A stretch of 64,000 nucleotides of DNA from Manduca sexta. Taxonomy: Eukaryota > Arthropoda > Insecta > Lepidoptera > Sphingidae. The notes beneath the pieces are model-generated. The model had not been told where the DNA came from, searched no databases, and saw nothing but the letters and a program-made list of their open reading frames with translations. This document shows, piece after piece, positions 9,801-23,081 of this stretch (position 1 is its first letter; each line of letters starts with the position of its first letter). The position numbers and the translations under genes were made by a program. The stretch is taken from positions 5,252,727 through 5,316,726 of the forward strand of contig NC_051123.1 in NCBI RefSeq assembly GCF_014839805.1, in the 5' to 3' direction.

Positions 9801-12800
9801 CTAACCAACTCTTTACATTTCCATTTCCATTCAGACAAGTCCGTCACATTCCGACATCATATCAAAGGCAATTCGTAGTCGTCGGCCACTTTCGGCTGTT
9901 GCAAAACTTCACCTACACTTGTGTGCGTGCATGTGACAGACTGTTTGTCTTGCAATTGGTCTCACACAGACGCGTTTTGTATGCAAATCTGTAGCGCAAC
10001 ACCTGTTGAATTTACATACGTCGGTAATGATTCTTGGAAACTTACAATAGGTACTGGAGAGCAATATAAGATTGGATGTAAATAACAGTAGCTGATTGCG
10101 ACTGGCCTGACATTTGTCTCCCTTAAAAATGTGAATTATCTTTCTGTCGATAGTTGTTTATTATGTGTCGAAGTATTCGTTAATTGTTGCAATAGAAACT
10201 AACTAGATTGGTTCGAAAGCTTCAAGATTCAGAAAAAAAAATTATTTATTAAAAATAAAATTTTCTTCGGGTAGAGCTCAGCTAAATCTGACTTCTGATT
10301 AATTAACAGAATCAACTTACCAAGGTCGAATGGTATATACAAATGATGTTCTGATCGACCCTACAAGCAAATCGTGAAAACATATACTTTTATACGCACA
10401 ATTTGTGTAATGAATGAAGCAATCTAATGTGATATTTCCTCGTAAAAAAAGCACAAGTTTCATCACATATGTAACAGCTATGTACGGGCGTGTTGTAATA
10501 ATGAACACCACTCCACTGGCAGTTATTGGATGGGCCCAAATATTAACCTGAATGTACAAATTTTATAGTGATTACGCAAGAACAGTTGAACCAATTGAAA
10601 TTATTATGAATTGATAAACACGAAGTCATCATCTCTCAACGACTCGTAAATAGTAAAAGGCATGTACTTAAATGCACCATTGACTACCAATTTAAATCAA
10701 AAACTGATTATAAAAAATGTTACGGAAATCTCAACAGAAACTGAGCATACACGAAACAACTACAGTTTGTTGTTATCCTTCACACGAATGCTCGGAGGGC
10801 AAATGTCAGGAGCACCGTCATTATCCATATTTACTTGCATAGTGTGCATCTAATAGCTTAGGTCTTGTATATACTATCGTAATTGCTACTCTTCTAATTT
10901 AATTCTATAACCGCAATGAAATCTATAACTTTAGGTAACAGTGTGTATACGAGTTACTAATTGCAAACACTAAATAGAATTATCAGTGTGTGAAATCTAA
11001 AGCTTGCAAAGAAGTAGATAATCCCAAGGACAGAGAAAAGCGTAATGCAAACAAAATCTAGATAATGCTGGTTATTATGAATACAAGTTATGGTCTCCTA
11101 TATATGAAGGTTAAAATAATCGTCTTACAAAAATCAAAATAGGACTATGAAAAGATAGAAACAAAGCTTAGAATTGACCGAAGTTAACAACGTCAACTAT
11201 AAATCAAGTGCAATTTTAATCAATATTCCATAGCACTTTCACACAACATAAACTACAATAAAAACAACAAACCATAACTTCAATAAACACACTAAACAAA
11301 TTACATAATCATAACAGCGCAATCAAATTCAAAACCATACATATACCTTTTAATAACGCACAATGTATCAAAAATATAATATGAAGTGAAAACAAAACCC
11401 CCGCACGGCCGGCCCTCGCTTTCGCTCGTAGTAAACCGATTTGCACGTTTCACGCTCTTTCGTGGCACAATATGCCGGCCGGCATGTGTACGAGGTTTCA
11501 CTGCCACACTATAATCAGTTAATTACCGTAAATGTCCCTTTCAACTAATTCTAATGTCAACACTAGTTCTGGAAGACAGAAGAAATATATAGTGGCAGTC
11601 ATGTGATTTGGAAATATAAATGATAAGATAATTGTCCATGGATTTAATTGTTGGTCTTGTAAACTCTTGTGTATTATTGCAAAGGAGAACTTGAATACAT
11701 TATTATTACGATCGAAGTAAACAATCTATAATTAAAATTATTTGGTATAGTTTTCTGTATATCAATGCATACGTATTCAAAAAGGGTAATCTAGTTTTGG
11801 ATCTAAGTGTGAAAAAAGTACGCATAGACCTTGAACTTGGGCATGAGTGCAGATTAAAGACGAGTCTACGCACTAAGAAACTGTCTATCTATTGTTACAT
11901 GTATAGCCTATAGTACAAACGAAGACTTAACATCAATTAAATGAAACGTTCTTTAACAAACTAACGCAATGGAATCAACCAATTGTCCAATCGAAGCTGT
12001 AAACATTAATAATCCAATTATTACAACTATTCGTCGATTAAACCGCACAATGGCCAAACGAGTGCCAATTTTTGATGATAATTCGTCTGTTATTTTGTCT
12101 CGTTCGATTTTTTGTGACAGAAAGAAAAGGGGAATTTCAGTGTATTTACCTCGCAATCAAATATGCAAATATGTCGGTATAAATGCAAAGATTTTATAAT
12201 CCGACGTTATTGTTATTCAATACATGAATGCACGTAGAGAATATTTTTTAATTCTAATAGCTATACGTTTTGTTTCACACGGGCATTTAATTCTCGCGTT
12301 ACGAATTACGACTATGTTTAATAAAGGTTAGCCAAATATTTAATATCATTTTCATAATACGGCCGGATTATTAGTTAGTTTTGCATTTTGCACCTTATCT
12401 GAATACAAGAAAAACGAGTTTCAGTTCATCTCTAACTAAGATTTGATTATAGGCAGATATAACCCATATTGACGAGATGGAATCTAAAGGAGTTTAAAGT
12501 TGATGGCTGATGCAACCACGTCATGTCACCTTACATCGATAACTTACGACATATCCAAATCAATCAAGTCATCAAGCTATCAAGCCCTGTTAATGTATGA
12601 TTGAAATTCAAATAAACAGTAAACAAACATATAAATAACGATGAAACGAGAATGTCGCCATCGTTTTCACCGATTGCTAAACTTGAAACTTGCACAGTTT
12701 GTTTTGTGAACTCGATTAATTACATCATACATGACAGTTTAGAATGCATGTCCAACGGTATGATTTCGAAAACCCTTGTAGCTCGTTCAGACGATGCTGT

Positions 12801-14315
12801 TCAATTTGACATATGTAGCATGACTAAAATATCAGATATTTCCGTATATGTCAATTGTCAGATACGTTTTAAGGCATACGAGCCTTCTGCATGTGCTTTA
12901 AACATCAGCCAAATTAACCTTTACAAAATAAAATACAACATTAATTTGTACTCATCGTAATATTTCTAGATATCAGTACAAAATATTGATCCGGTGCAAA
13001 GGTTAAAGCTTTTGAGGCTAAACAAAGAAAACCTTATTCGGTTTAACGTACACACAAATTAATTGAATTTGTATAGACCAATGCTGCAATTGCACTACTT
13101 GAAATGATCAAATATTTTTTTTTTTATGAAGTCATGGCGAATAATTAAAAATACTGTTAAAATCATAATATATGATGAATAATTTTATACAACTTGTAAA
13201 TCAAATAATTATGTTAATTACAAATGCAACTGATTACTAATTTACGATACAGCGATATAGAGATTAGCTGCCTGTCATATCCAACACCTGGTTTTAGTAA
13301 TTAACTCTTTACGTTTGCGCCTACTCGACGCTAATACTAGTATTATGTGCATAAAGTTAAGGACAGATTGACGCTACTAATATACTAATTAAACAGCAAG
13401 AAAATTTTATGCAAATGTAGTCTTTAAAATTACGATGTATGTTAAAGATATAGTACGTTGGAAAACTATGGTCGCCTGTATAGTGGGCATAATAAAAAAA
13501 AAAAACTATAAATAATATTATAGTTATGCATATTTGGCTTGTTTTCCAACTTCTGAGTAACTACTTCTACTCACGTAAATGTATAAGCCGAGCAACTACA
13601 AAAGTCAGACAAACGAAACACAAAACTAATATATGCTCCCAAATAAATGTTAATGAAATGAGTACTAACTGCATTAGCTGTTTCATACGGTAAGTCCAAC
13701 ACACAATTTACTTAAAAGTTGTGACTTAAACTGTGTAACTGTAAGATAACTTATACTGATGGATTCTTAGGTTTGTATCTAGAATCAGGAAACAGTTCAG
13801 CCAGGTAACAATTGAGGCTCAGAATTTGGATTCGATATGAAGATATTCACGTACCACGCAATAAAAAAATGCTAGACGAGACGTGCGTACACGCATCTTT
13901 ATCCTTCTGAGATAAAGACGTGACAATGTTAAAGAAGATACTAGACTTAACACAAATACCTACAATGCAGACAGTTTAACCTAAATATATAAGATAGATA
14001 ACCCTACCGCATCGTGTATCGATTACAATAAGACATTTGTCCCAATCTAGATCATCTAAACCTTGCTGACCACAAGTACAAAGGACGACTGATTGAGCCG
14101 AGTAATTTTAGAATCAACCTACATTTTACTGATGCAAAGGACACTGAGGTAGTGTTTCATCAGTCATTATTCTCTTTGTAAAGCTGAACTAGGAGTAAAA
14201 TTGCTCGCCCCTTGATAAGCACCACAACACATAAACAATACCTAGCATCATTCAGATTCCAGCATAGTCCTTACCCGAGATATGAAGGTCACATAGTGCC
14301 TAGTAATTATAAATT
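9801..14315. other. Intergenic, no gene supported
   Basis: Overlapping ORFs at 11953-12199 on both strands and the ORF at 12652-12960 (plus, 102 codons) lack recognisable motifs, splice context or flanking regulatory signals. A CpG-rich patch with CCGGCCGGC palindromes lies at 11398-11505. Confidence 0.45.
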
Positions 14316-14548
14316 CCACACATACATTACGCCGTTATACCCGAAAGGGTAACTACAGCACACATCTAACGCCAATTATATTCCGTCCCATAATGTGATA
14401 GGGGCCGAGTCTATCGCCATTTGGGACACAAATTCCAGACTGCTGCTTGATGCTGAGGAGAAAAATCCAGTGTCGCTTGCCCGACCCGGGATTCGAACCC
14501 AGGACCTTAAATTGCTGATGTACCGCGCACGTAATACAACCAAGTTAT
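14316..14548 (-). mobile_element. tRNA-derived SINE, family A, diverged
   Basis: The minus strand shows GGGTTCGAATCCCGGGTCGGGC (B box, near 14500), CTCAGCATCAAGCAGCAG, GGACGGAATATAA and a CCTTTCGGGTATAA tail. The A-box end is eroded. Confidence 0.8.
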
Positions 14549-16344
14549 TGATCAGTAATTATAATTATTATGATAAAATAATAACTAAACTATACCTAAC
14601 GACCTGAAGATGAAATACTAAAAAAACCTCTATTGAACTAAAGAGAATAAACACTTTTCAAATACATAAATCCATCTGTCAACCAAATCGATTCATGCGT
14701 GGGCATCATCACTAGTGAAATTGTTCTTCAAACAGCCTTTGCTTTCAGTCTCTCCACATTTGATGTCAACAGTCCACACTTGAACTCTCCACTCGTGTTA
14801 TGAAACATTTAGTACGATATTTAGTTTCTTGAAATATTAGCACATTTAAATGTTTTATGTGAAATATTAGCAGAAAGGCGGTTCCCGGCCCTACTAAGGC
14901 TGCATAACGCGTAGTCGCAAAAAAGCTTAATATTGTATACCGATGAATATGTATGATACAATAGTCAGAAGGCTTCATATACAATAACTGTATTTGAAGA
15001 CAATAACTGTAAAATTTAATGACAGCTATTAGCAAATACTGATGACTTAATAGGCCTACATTCACTAATTAAAATTTTTAATACCTACAGTTCATAGACA
15101 TAAAATGGACTGTCCGTTGTTGTTCAGCTGTTGCTACAGACCTACATAAAAAGGTATTAGAACTGCACAACTTTGTTTCTTCCCACAGGGTTATTATGAT
15201 AGTGCCTATAGATAACTTTCATCTATATATTGTCTATGCTAAACGAATTCGCTCATCTAGCAGGGTTCGAAATTTGAATACTAATTACTGAAACGTCAAC
15301 ACTCAGTACAATAGTATCAATGGCAGTGGTGAATTTCAGAGAACCCTCAACCAATATCAAACGGTAAACTTATTCAAAAACAATCCAAGATCGTGCAGCA
15401 CGCGTGCCACAGACCAAAATAATCCCAATGGTCCGCCGGTTAATCCCTGTGCCTTTTATAGATGCGATGTTATGTTCAGACATGGTCGGGCTTCCGACGA
15501 TGCGACGAGCACTGATTGCCGCGTTTTGCCTTGTTTTATCTACCGCATACGAAATAGTATGTGATGAAGAAACACAGGAAATTAGTGGCAGATAATTGTG
15601 AACTGCGATTAATTAATATTTATTTATGGTTTTAGTATCATCCTTTTTTTGAGTGTCTTATATATTTAAAATTAACATGGTGAACTGAAATATTCTTAGG
15701 ATATATTATCAGAAATAACATACGTGAAATACACTCACGTAGCCAAGAACGGAATTGTATTTCTATTTGGGAAAACGGTTTGCTTCCATAGCATCTTAAT
15801 TGATAGAAGTTTCTCGAAACTATCATCACACATTCATAGACAACACACGAACCCTCTAAATCCATTGTCCTCCGATCAATTAAAGAAAAAACATCACACG
15901 GACGATGGCGTTGTTGCACGTAGCGGACATTATTTTTGATAAAAGTTATTTGCATTCCATGTCGACGAACTTGGTTGTATCGATCAATGGGATGAGATAA
16001 GAATAATAAAGATATTAGTGGTATACCTAAGTACAACTGATATAACATACCGAGTCATTCTTAAAAAGATATCTTGATGAGAATCCAGTTGGATTCGAAA
16101 TCATTACCAGCCAGAAACAGCAATACCAGTAATATTTTCGAACACTGGCATAAAGAAAGTTCAGAAACAAACCCTAAATTTGTCAAACTTCGGTTGCTCT
16201 TGTGATTTGCGACTGATTTATGTTGTTAATGCGCTATATTGCGTATACTATACTTTGTTACGTCTGAATTCTATAACCGTTTGGATAAATATTCCGTTTA
16301 TCCAACTTTACGAAACGTAGCCGACTGCAAGAAGATACGCATTA
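14549..16344. other. Intergenic; a TATA-like site but no gene
   Basis: CTTTTATAG at 15453-15461 reads CTATAAAAGG on the minus strand within a GC-richer patch (15400-15600), but no coding exon follows it. ORFs at 15404-15595 and 15638-16048 lack homology. Confidence 0.4.
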
Positions 16345-16349
16345 ACCAT

Positions 16350-16604
16350 ACTTACTGGTGGTAGGATATATTTTATATCCGCCCGGATAGCGACCACCGT
16401 ACACAAGGTGTTAAAACCCGCCATAGTGGCCCACGTAAGTGTGTCGCGTTCCGGGATCAGCCTGTGTACATCCAGTTCAATAGTCGGGTATAATTGTGTC
16501 AACTGTCAAGGTCTAATCATGTCTCATCAATCAACATTCTATTGGAACCGCCTCCACTTACCATCAGGTACAGTGTGGTCACTTTGCTGTGCACATATAA
16601 AAAT
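16350..16604 (+). mobile_element. Non-LTR retrotransposon 3' end, copy 1
   Basis: From GGTGGTAGGATATATTTTAT through TCCGCCCGGATAGCGACCACC and TCGCGTTCCGGGATCAGCCT to CATATAAAAA. A second copy at 36588-36836 is about 85% alike. It is a 3' untranslated end with no reading frame. Confidence 0.65.
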
Positions 16605-19276
16605 TGAAGTATTTTTAAGCATATGTACAGGCTACACCAGGCTCTTGTGGAGAAGAGATAACTTATAGATTTTGATTGATGTTTGAATCAACAATCCATC
16701 AAGTACCTACTTATACGATCCATCACAGACGCACGGGAGTTGTTTAGGTTTCCCATAGTTTAAGTATAAACATAAACAGACGTACCATCTGAAGGTAACA
16801 GCGACAAAGAGAAAACATATTCAAAGGGGAAGTTGACAGTTTTGAGGACTTCAGTGATGTAGTGGGCAATGAGATGCCCGTGAAACCAGAAATCATGGGT
16901 CCGATTTGAGACAAAATATTTATGTTTTCCGCAAATCCTTGTTATGGGTATAAGAAATGTGGGACCAAAAGTTTATCGTAGTTAATGAAGTCCACGACAA
17001 AACACTAATAACTTACTATTTGGAGGGACTATGTGTGAGGCTATCTTAATCTATAATACATTTGAGTATGCAGTTCTTATAACATTGTCATATGAAGCAT
17101 TAACATCGTATCGCTTGTGTTGATCCTTAAAATACGACATATCTAATATAAACAAAACAAAACAAACGTGTCCCAAAAAAAAAAAACAAAAATTCGATTT
17201 TCAAATTCACTTTCACACACATCGAGGTTATCACATATCCCCAAAATTCACTTAGGGCCCCTATTGTTACGCCATCGACAAACTCGGTCAACATTACGCA
17301 CAATATCAAAATCGCCAGACACCACGTGGGAAGCGGTCGTGCAACAATCGTGATAAACCACGATCGGGTGCTGCAAAGGTGATATCGAATAGGGCGTTGT
17401 GATCTTTAGCCTTGTTATGTGATATTTTAGGTGATACGGTCATTTGGGCTAATCTAGTCCAAACTGGTTACCACAATAGGCTCTATAGTGTCTTTTTTTT
17501 AAACTGTAACCTATCATCAGGAATTGTTGGCGAAGTGGCAATAATTAAAACTATATGTCATTTGTCATGATCTTGTCATATTGTAATGAACATCACGAAT
17601 AAAATTGACCTAATTGTTCAGCTAAGGGACCGTATCACTGATCTCATAATCGAGTTTGCCTTAATGAAATACATGTTTTAGTATGACATAAAAATTAAAT
17701 ATCTGGATTAAATATTTTGTTAATCATAAATACTGTTATAGGACAGCATTCAGGTAGTAGGTAGTTTATATTATAATATTCATTGCAGTTAATTCCTCGA
17801 AAGCCCTTATATTTACTTTTCTATTTACTGGCTTCCGTCATATTTTTAATGTAACTAGTTATTTAAATTCAGATAACCTGGTATTAGATATGTAAATATT
17901 TAAAATTTACGACCAAAGTTTATGATACGAACATGTTACGCGAGCAAGTGTTAAAATATTGGCAAATGCTCATGTCGGCAATTTGTGAACAACTTTCTGA
18001 CACCTTAAAAATGTTGCAATATAAATTAAAACATCAAATCTGTCAAGCGGGCAGGCAGCTGACACAACAATCGGGACAAGCCTCGCAACTATCAATATGA
18101 CATCTTGCAGAAGCTGTCATTGGCTGTATCGCAATAATTCCTGTTTAGATATTTATATTTCGTAGCTAATTCTCTTCCGGTCGAAACCATTAGAACCTCA
18201 ATGAAAATATCACGCCGATTTGCACCAATTTTGTTGAAAGCACTGCACTTTACACATTTAAATATGACCCAAAAACACTACTCAAGTTTTAAAATACTGG
18301 CCAGTTAGGATAACAAAATAAAAACACTAATGAATTATTACCCAACATAAAACCGAATTCAAAAAGTCAAAATCGAATGAAAAACAATAATCGAATTTCG
18401 TATAGTCTACGATCTACGAAGGGATGGCGCGCGATACGGCGACGTGCGCGTGCGCAAGCTACGCTGCGCGGATTTCAACTGTGTAAACTTTAAACTTCCA
18501 ACGTGCTTAGCGCGTCGCGTCTATCTTTACGATCTGTTGACATACCATATCTAGATATAGGGTTTTATTGTTGCACTTAAGCCGTTTAGTTATCAGGTTG
18601 TAAAAAGCTGACGAAGCTGTGATGCATCTTACAAATTTTCAGTTAAGTCATGGTAATTTGGACAGACTTATATGGATTCCACATTTGATAAGTTTATTAC
18701 GCTTAATGTAGATCTATAAGGAATCTCAATTTCATCGCAAATAACTAGTGATATCGGAATATCGAGAGGTGTTGTCTAAATTATTAAAGACCTGTAGTCA
18801 GAGTAATACATAATACAGTACAATATTATAACCTGTATTAGAGTACCACTACCATCCGAAAATAAATACGAGCACCCTTCTCGAAAGCCCAATAAAACTG
18901 TGATCACCTTTTTTGAAACCATCATAAATTGAATTTTATTAGGCTTGTAAACTAAATTGTAAATCCAAAGTAAAGTTGAAAGCAAATTGAATGTGCATTA
19001 TGCGTTACATCAATAATGTTTTACGGGTGTGAAATGTGGTATGCACAGAGAAAGCAGAAATGAAAAATTCTGATGAAATCCCGCAATATGTAGAAAATGC
19101 CGTGACATGGTTGGTGATTACTGATCGCCGTCAATTTTATACGCAACTAGGTGTTGGTCGCGGGTACGTCCGCGTTCAAGGGCTTTACCTCTCCTACAGG
19201 AGAATTGGCACTAATCTTAGAAATGTCAACATTGTCCTTAATTTCATCCAAGTCCCTTAAATGGTTTTTGCGTTAC
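16605..19276. other. Intergenic; CpG-rich patch at 18408-18535
   Basis: Mostly AT-rich with no gene. The 18408-18535 patch (GGCGCGCGATACGGCGACG, GTGCGCGTGCGC, GCGCGTCGCGTC) stands out as promoter-like but no exon or core promoter motif can be tied to it. Confidence 0.4.
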
Positions 19277-19289
19277 TAATATCAAACAT

Positions 19290-19552
19290 ACTTTTTTTTT
19301 TTTTTTTTTTTTGTTGTCGCGGAGGAAGTGCCTTATGACTACCGCCCAGCCTTCGGGGGGGGCGACTGAGCGGTTATGTTGGGGTCACCGTGCCTTACGG
19401 CCCGGCGTTGAGCCACCCGGATTTGATCTTGACCTTCGGGTGACCGCCGGGCCGAGTCCCTAACCTATATACACGCACGGCATACCAACTAAAACTCCGC
19501 GGTGGCCGTCTTCGGCGCATTAGGGACGACTGTGGGCTTCCTCTGACTGAAA
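19290..19552 (-). mobile_element. Poly(A) retroposon (5'-truncated LINE or SINE) with perfect target-site duplication
   Basis: GC-rich body on the minus strand ending in a poly(A) tail (poly-T at 19292-19313). The flanks carry an exact 13-bp duplication TAATATCAAACAT (19277-19289 and 19553-19565). The CCGCGGTGGCCGTCTTCGGC block recurs in diverged form near 35820. No intact ORF. Confidence 0.85.
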
Positions 19553-19565
19553 TAATATCAAACAT

Positions 19566-21430
19566 CCCTACATCTTCATTTTTCACATATATAATATTAT
19601 TGTCATGTTTGTTGGTTATCATCACCTACCTACCTACCAAACAAATTAGTTCAGTCTGCCCTATGACTGGATCATACCATGACCGTACTGTGAAAGTATC
19701 AGACAGTGAAACAATCACAACGCGGCGTACTAAGCTCACTGGAATGTGTCAACATTGTAGCTCCACAGTTTCGCCGCCTGGGCTCTAGGCTACGTCGCGT
19801 GGCATACACGGAGCGTCACGGTACCGACAAAACATTCTCGCCACGGTGTTGGTCGGTGATGGACCGATCTATGGTCATAGTCTCATAATTTTCAAATAAT
19901 ATTTGTTTGTCTGATACGTTCCTAATACGGACATAGCATGAAACGGTGTAGTGGGCAAACACTTCTTAATTTACTCACTCCTTTAATGTAAACTGGCAAA
20001 AGACGTTCAAAACACACCGTAAAAACATTTCAGTTTCTTTTTTGTAAGACTTAATAAGGTTTTGACGATTTTGACGTTATTATTGTTTTTTGTAGACTTT
20101 AATGAAGTTTTTAAAGATTAAAAGGTCATTAGTCCGGTGATTCTGTTGTTTCATATTTATTTCAAACAGTTTTATGAACAAAGTCAAATTTTCGTTTTTC
20201 ATTCGACTTATTTGAGTACACTCATTTATATTATTAAATAGACCATGTTATATTATCTACAGCATTATATTAATATCTTAGTTACTCTTCGTAATTACAA
20301 GTTGAAAATTATTCGCCTCTCGCAAAATTTGGCTTAAACAACAACAAAGTTTGATTCCTACCAACCTTACTTTGACCACGTTAATTAACTATATAATTAA
20401 ATGTATCCGTTCCTCTCCATAAAACGTCTACTATCCTTCTTCGAAATGATCTTTATCGGTCGTATGTTTCGCAGGAAGTCGTCTACTCGAATCATGCAAG
20501 TTTTTTATGCTGTCTCTCTATCATTTCACAATGTTGATATGAATAATTTATGGCACTTACGTAGCGTAACTTTGTTAATTGCTTAATGCATTGATTTATG
20601 TATTATTCAATAGCGTTTAAACATTAACGCTTGTAATGCCGATGGTTCAAATTGATTATCACCATATTACGATGTCAAAATTACGTCATGTTAGATTAAT
20701 GGCCTGAATATGTTCAAAACGCTTTATAATTTTTCCGATCTCTAACTTATCATCTCGCTATCTATTTTATGAGTTGGTAAATATGAGTATTTGAAGTTTG
20801 GACTTATTAAAATTATTAGGGTTTTGATCATGTACTGTTTCTTGTACATCAACTAATTTTATGCTAATATTTATTCACATTTTCCAGCCCATTCCATCAA
20901 GCAAGTGCGATCATGTCGGAGATGTACGAACGAAGTAACAAATAACTTCAGCTGTCTACTTTAGTTATAAGTTGAATTTTGCTGATGGATAAGTAAGCTC
21001 CTTATTTAGAACGTAATGGTGGTCAAGCGAACACTTTTCTGACTGTACATACAACTATTTATCGTAATCTTTGGAACACTCTGAGCACTTAAAACTAGAA
21101 GACCTGTTTGTAACCTTCACCCCCTCTCAAATTCTCTGACTCTCGTTTCTCTTCCTTTCAAAAAAAATAGTTAACAAAATTCAAACATAGAAACTCGTCG
21201 TTTTTTTGGAGTCAAATAAAATGACAGTAATAATCAATTTCCTAAACAGTCAAAACTATAAACGGAAAGCCGATCCTTCCACACAACCGCGATGCTATGG
21301 GGACGGTGTGGCGACGGAAGCACGCGCCATCGGCTGTCACCCCGCGTGTCATTTCCACATCACATTACAGCTCCCGTGATCCGCACCGTGGCGCTGTCCG
21401 TTGATGATAAAAATCATATCAAATTAGCCT
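19566..21430. other. Intergenic; GC-richer patch at 21255-21410
   Basis: The patch (GGACGGTGTGGCGACGG, CACGCGCCATCGGCTG) has no ORF or repeat match. Small ORFs at 19600-19888 and 20401-20586 are unsupported. Confidence 0.4.
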
Positions 21431-21539
21431 TTGCTTCGATCATCGTATAAAATAGCGAGGCTGACTCCTAGCTGGCCACCCTCCACATACAAACATCACA
21501 CTCTTATCAAACACACCATAGTGAAAAACGGGTGAAAAA

Positions 21540-21720
21540 GAAAAATTACCTTTGCACACAGCTCCGGTCGCGTGAAAATTTATCCGGAATAAGATAACTA
21601 TTATATATTTTCGTGAGATAAAACGTAGCCTATTGGTTATTCCACACTTATCTGTCTTTATGCCAAATTTCATCTAGATACTTGCAGCCATAATAGTTCC
21701 ATCCGTTTGAGTCACTTATC
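21540..21720 (-). mobile_element. Helitron-like element, strongly decayed
   Basis: Minus-strand remnants: TTTATCTCACGAAAATATATA, AAATTTGGCATAAAGACAG and CACGCGACCGGAGCTGTG, in the order of the second Helitron-like subfamily. Confidence 0.4.
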
Positions 21721-21935
21721 TAAGAATCCCGAATATAGATTTTTACTGAATAAAATGTAGCATGTACAATACGATAGTACCTACGAAACTTAATTTTCCT
21801 GTAAGCCAAATCCAATTCCAATTCAGGAGATTCTACATGTACAAAATACTTTTAACAAACAGCCACACGACTTCACAAGACGTCATAATAGCAAGCCGCA
21901 AATTACGATATTTTTGTTAGAAGCTTTTTGTATTA

Positions 21936-22166
21936 ACTGCCTCGGTGGCGTAGTTGTATTGCATGCGCGGTACTGCAACGCTCTGAGGTCCTGGGTTCGA
22001 ACCCCGGATCGGGCAAAGTGATATTTGGGTTCTTCTGCTCAGTATCAACCCGGAGTCTAAAATGCGTGCCCTATATGGCCATAGGCTCGCCCCTATCACA
22101 TGGCGAAAATTAGGTGGACTGGTTACGCCTCTGCATACACCTTTGGGAATAAATGATGTGCGTGTG
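21936..22166 (+). mobile_element. tRNA-derived SINE, family A
   Basis: ACTGCCTCGGTGGCGTAGTT head, GGGTTCGAACCCC B box near 21995, body AGTATCAACCCGGAGTC to CCTTTGGGAATAAATG. Internal deletions around 22100. Confidence 0.88.
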
Positions 22167-22543
22167 CTGTTGGTATAAAAGAGTGAGACTGAAGTAGCAG
22201 ACTAGTGACATCGAATTCTAAACATATCGTTTGCCATAAAGACATTTTTATAATTTTTTCAGTGTTTATGGAAATATACCTTCAATGAATGCAGACGTCT
22301 AATTGCATTAACGTCATCACAAATCATTGCTTTTAGCGCTAGTCTCAGTGGTAATCGTGACTATAATATAATATTAATATTTCCTTAGTAACCTTGAGAC
22401 CTTGGTCTAGCCTCGCGTCATCACAACAATAAGTGGTTGAAAACAAAAACAGAATCATTTTGACGTAGAGATCATTTCATATTATATTTTGTATTTTTAA
22501 TCCTCATTATTGACATGAATATTAAGACTAATTCTATAAAGTT

Positions 22544-23081
22544 TATAGTAATATATAAAGCTGAAGAGTTTGTTTGTTTGATCGTGTTAATCTCAGGAAC
22601 AAATATAATAATAATAATAATATCAACCCTGTATTATATACTTGCCCACTGCTGAGCACGGGCCTCCTCTACTACTGAGAGGGATTAGGCCTTAGTCCAC
22701 CACGCTGGCCTAGTGCCGATTGGTAGACTTCACACACCTTCGAAATTCCTATAGAGAGCTTCTCAGATGTGCAGGTTTCCTCACGATGTTTTCCTTCACC
22801 TTTAAAGCGAACGATAAATTCACAAAGAATCATGTCACATGATTTTAGAAAAGTCGGAGGTGTGTACCCTTGCGATTTGAACCTGTGGACATACGTCTCG
22901 GCAGTCCGCTCCACACCCAACTAGGCTATCGCCGCTTTTTACTAGGAACTACTAAACCGATTAAAAAACAGTAATAGAAAGCTACTTTACACCTAAGTGC
23001 TATATAGGCTACTGTTTTATCCTGGGTAAAAATTTATGCCGGAAACAAATACACGCGGGCAGAGCCGTAGGCACAATCTAG
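22544..23081 (+). mobile_element. Helitron-like element interrupted by a SINE
   Basis: Left part 22544-22600 (ATATAAAGCTGAAGAGTTTG, CTCAGGAAC) and right part 22944-23081 (AGGAACTACTAAACCG, TTTATCCTGGG, CACGCGGGCAGAGCCG, CTAG at 23078-23081 then T) are one element split by a family B SINE. Confidence 0.8.
22601..22943 (-). mobile_element. tRNA-derived SINE, family B, nested in a Helitron-like element
   Basis: On the minus strand: GCGGCGATAGCCTAGTTGGG (perfect A box TAGCCTAGTTGG), B box GGTTCAAATCGC, and tail ATAATACAGGGTTGATATTA. A 6-bp duplication AGGAAC flanks it (22595-22600, 22944-22949). Confidence 0.88.

Noticed and set aside
9482..9878. ORFs of 92-121 codons on both strands
   Set aside because: They lie within a family A SINE and run through its (GT)n tail; the translation is repeat sequence.
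12652..12960. 102-codon plus ORF
   Set aside because: No recognisable domain, AT-rich codons and no regulatory context; chance length is plausible here.
15440..15480. Minus-strand CTATAAAAGG as a promoter
   Set aside because: No initiator at the right distance and no exon downstream.
15638..16048. 136-codon minus ORF
   Set aside because: No motif, composition like non-coding AT-rich DNA, and an overlapping plus ORF of similar quality.
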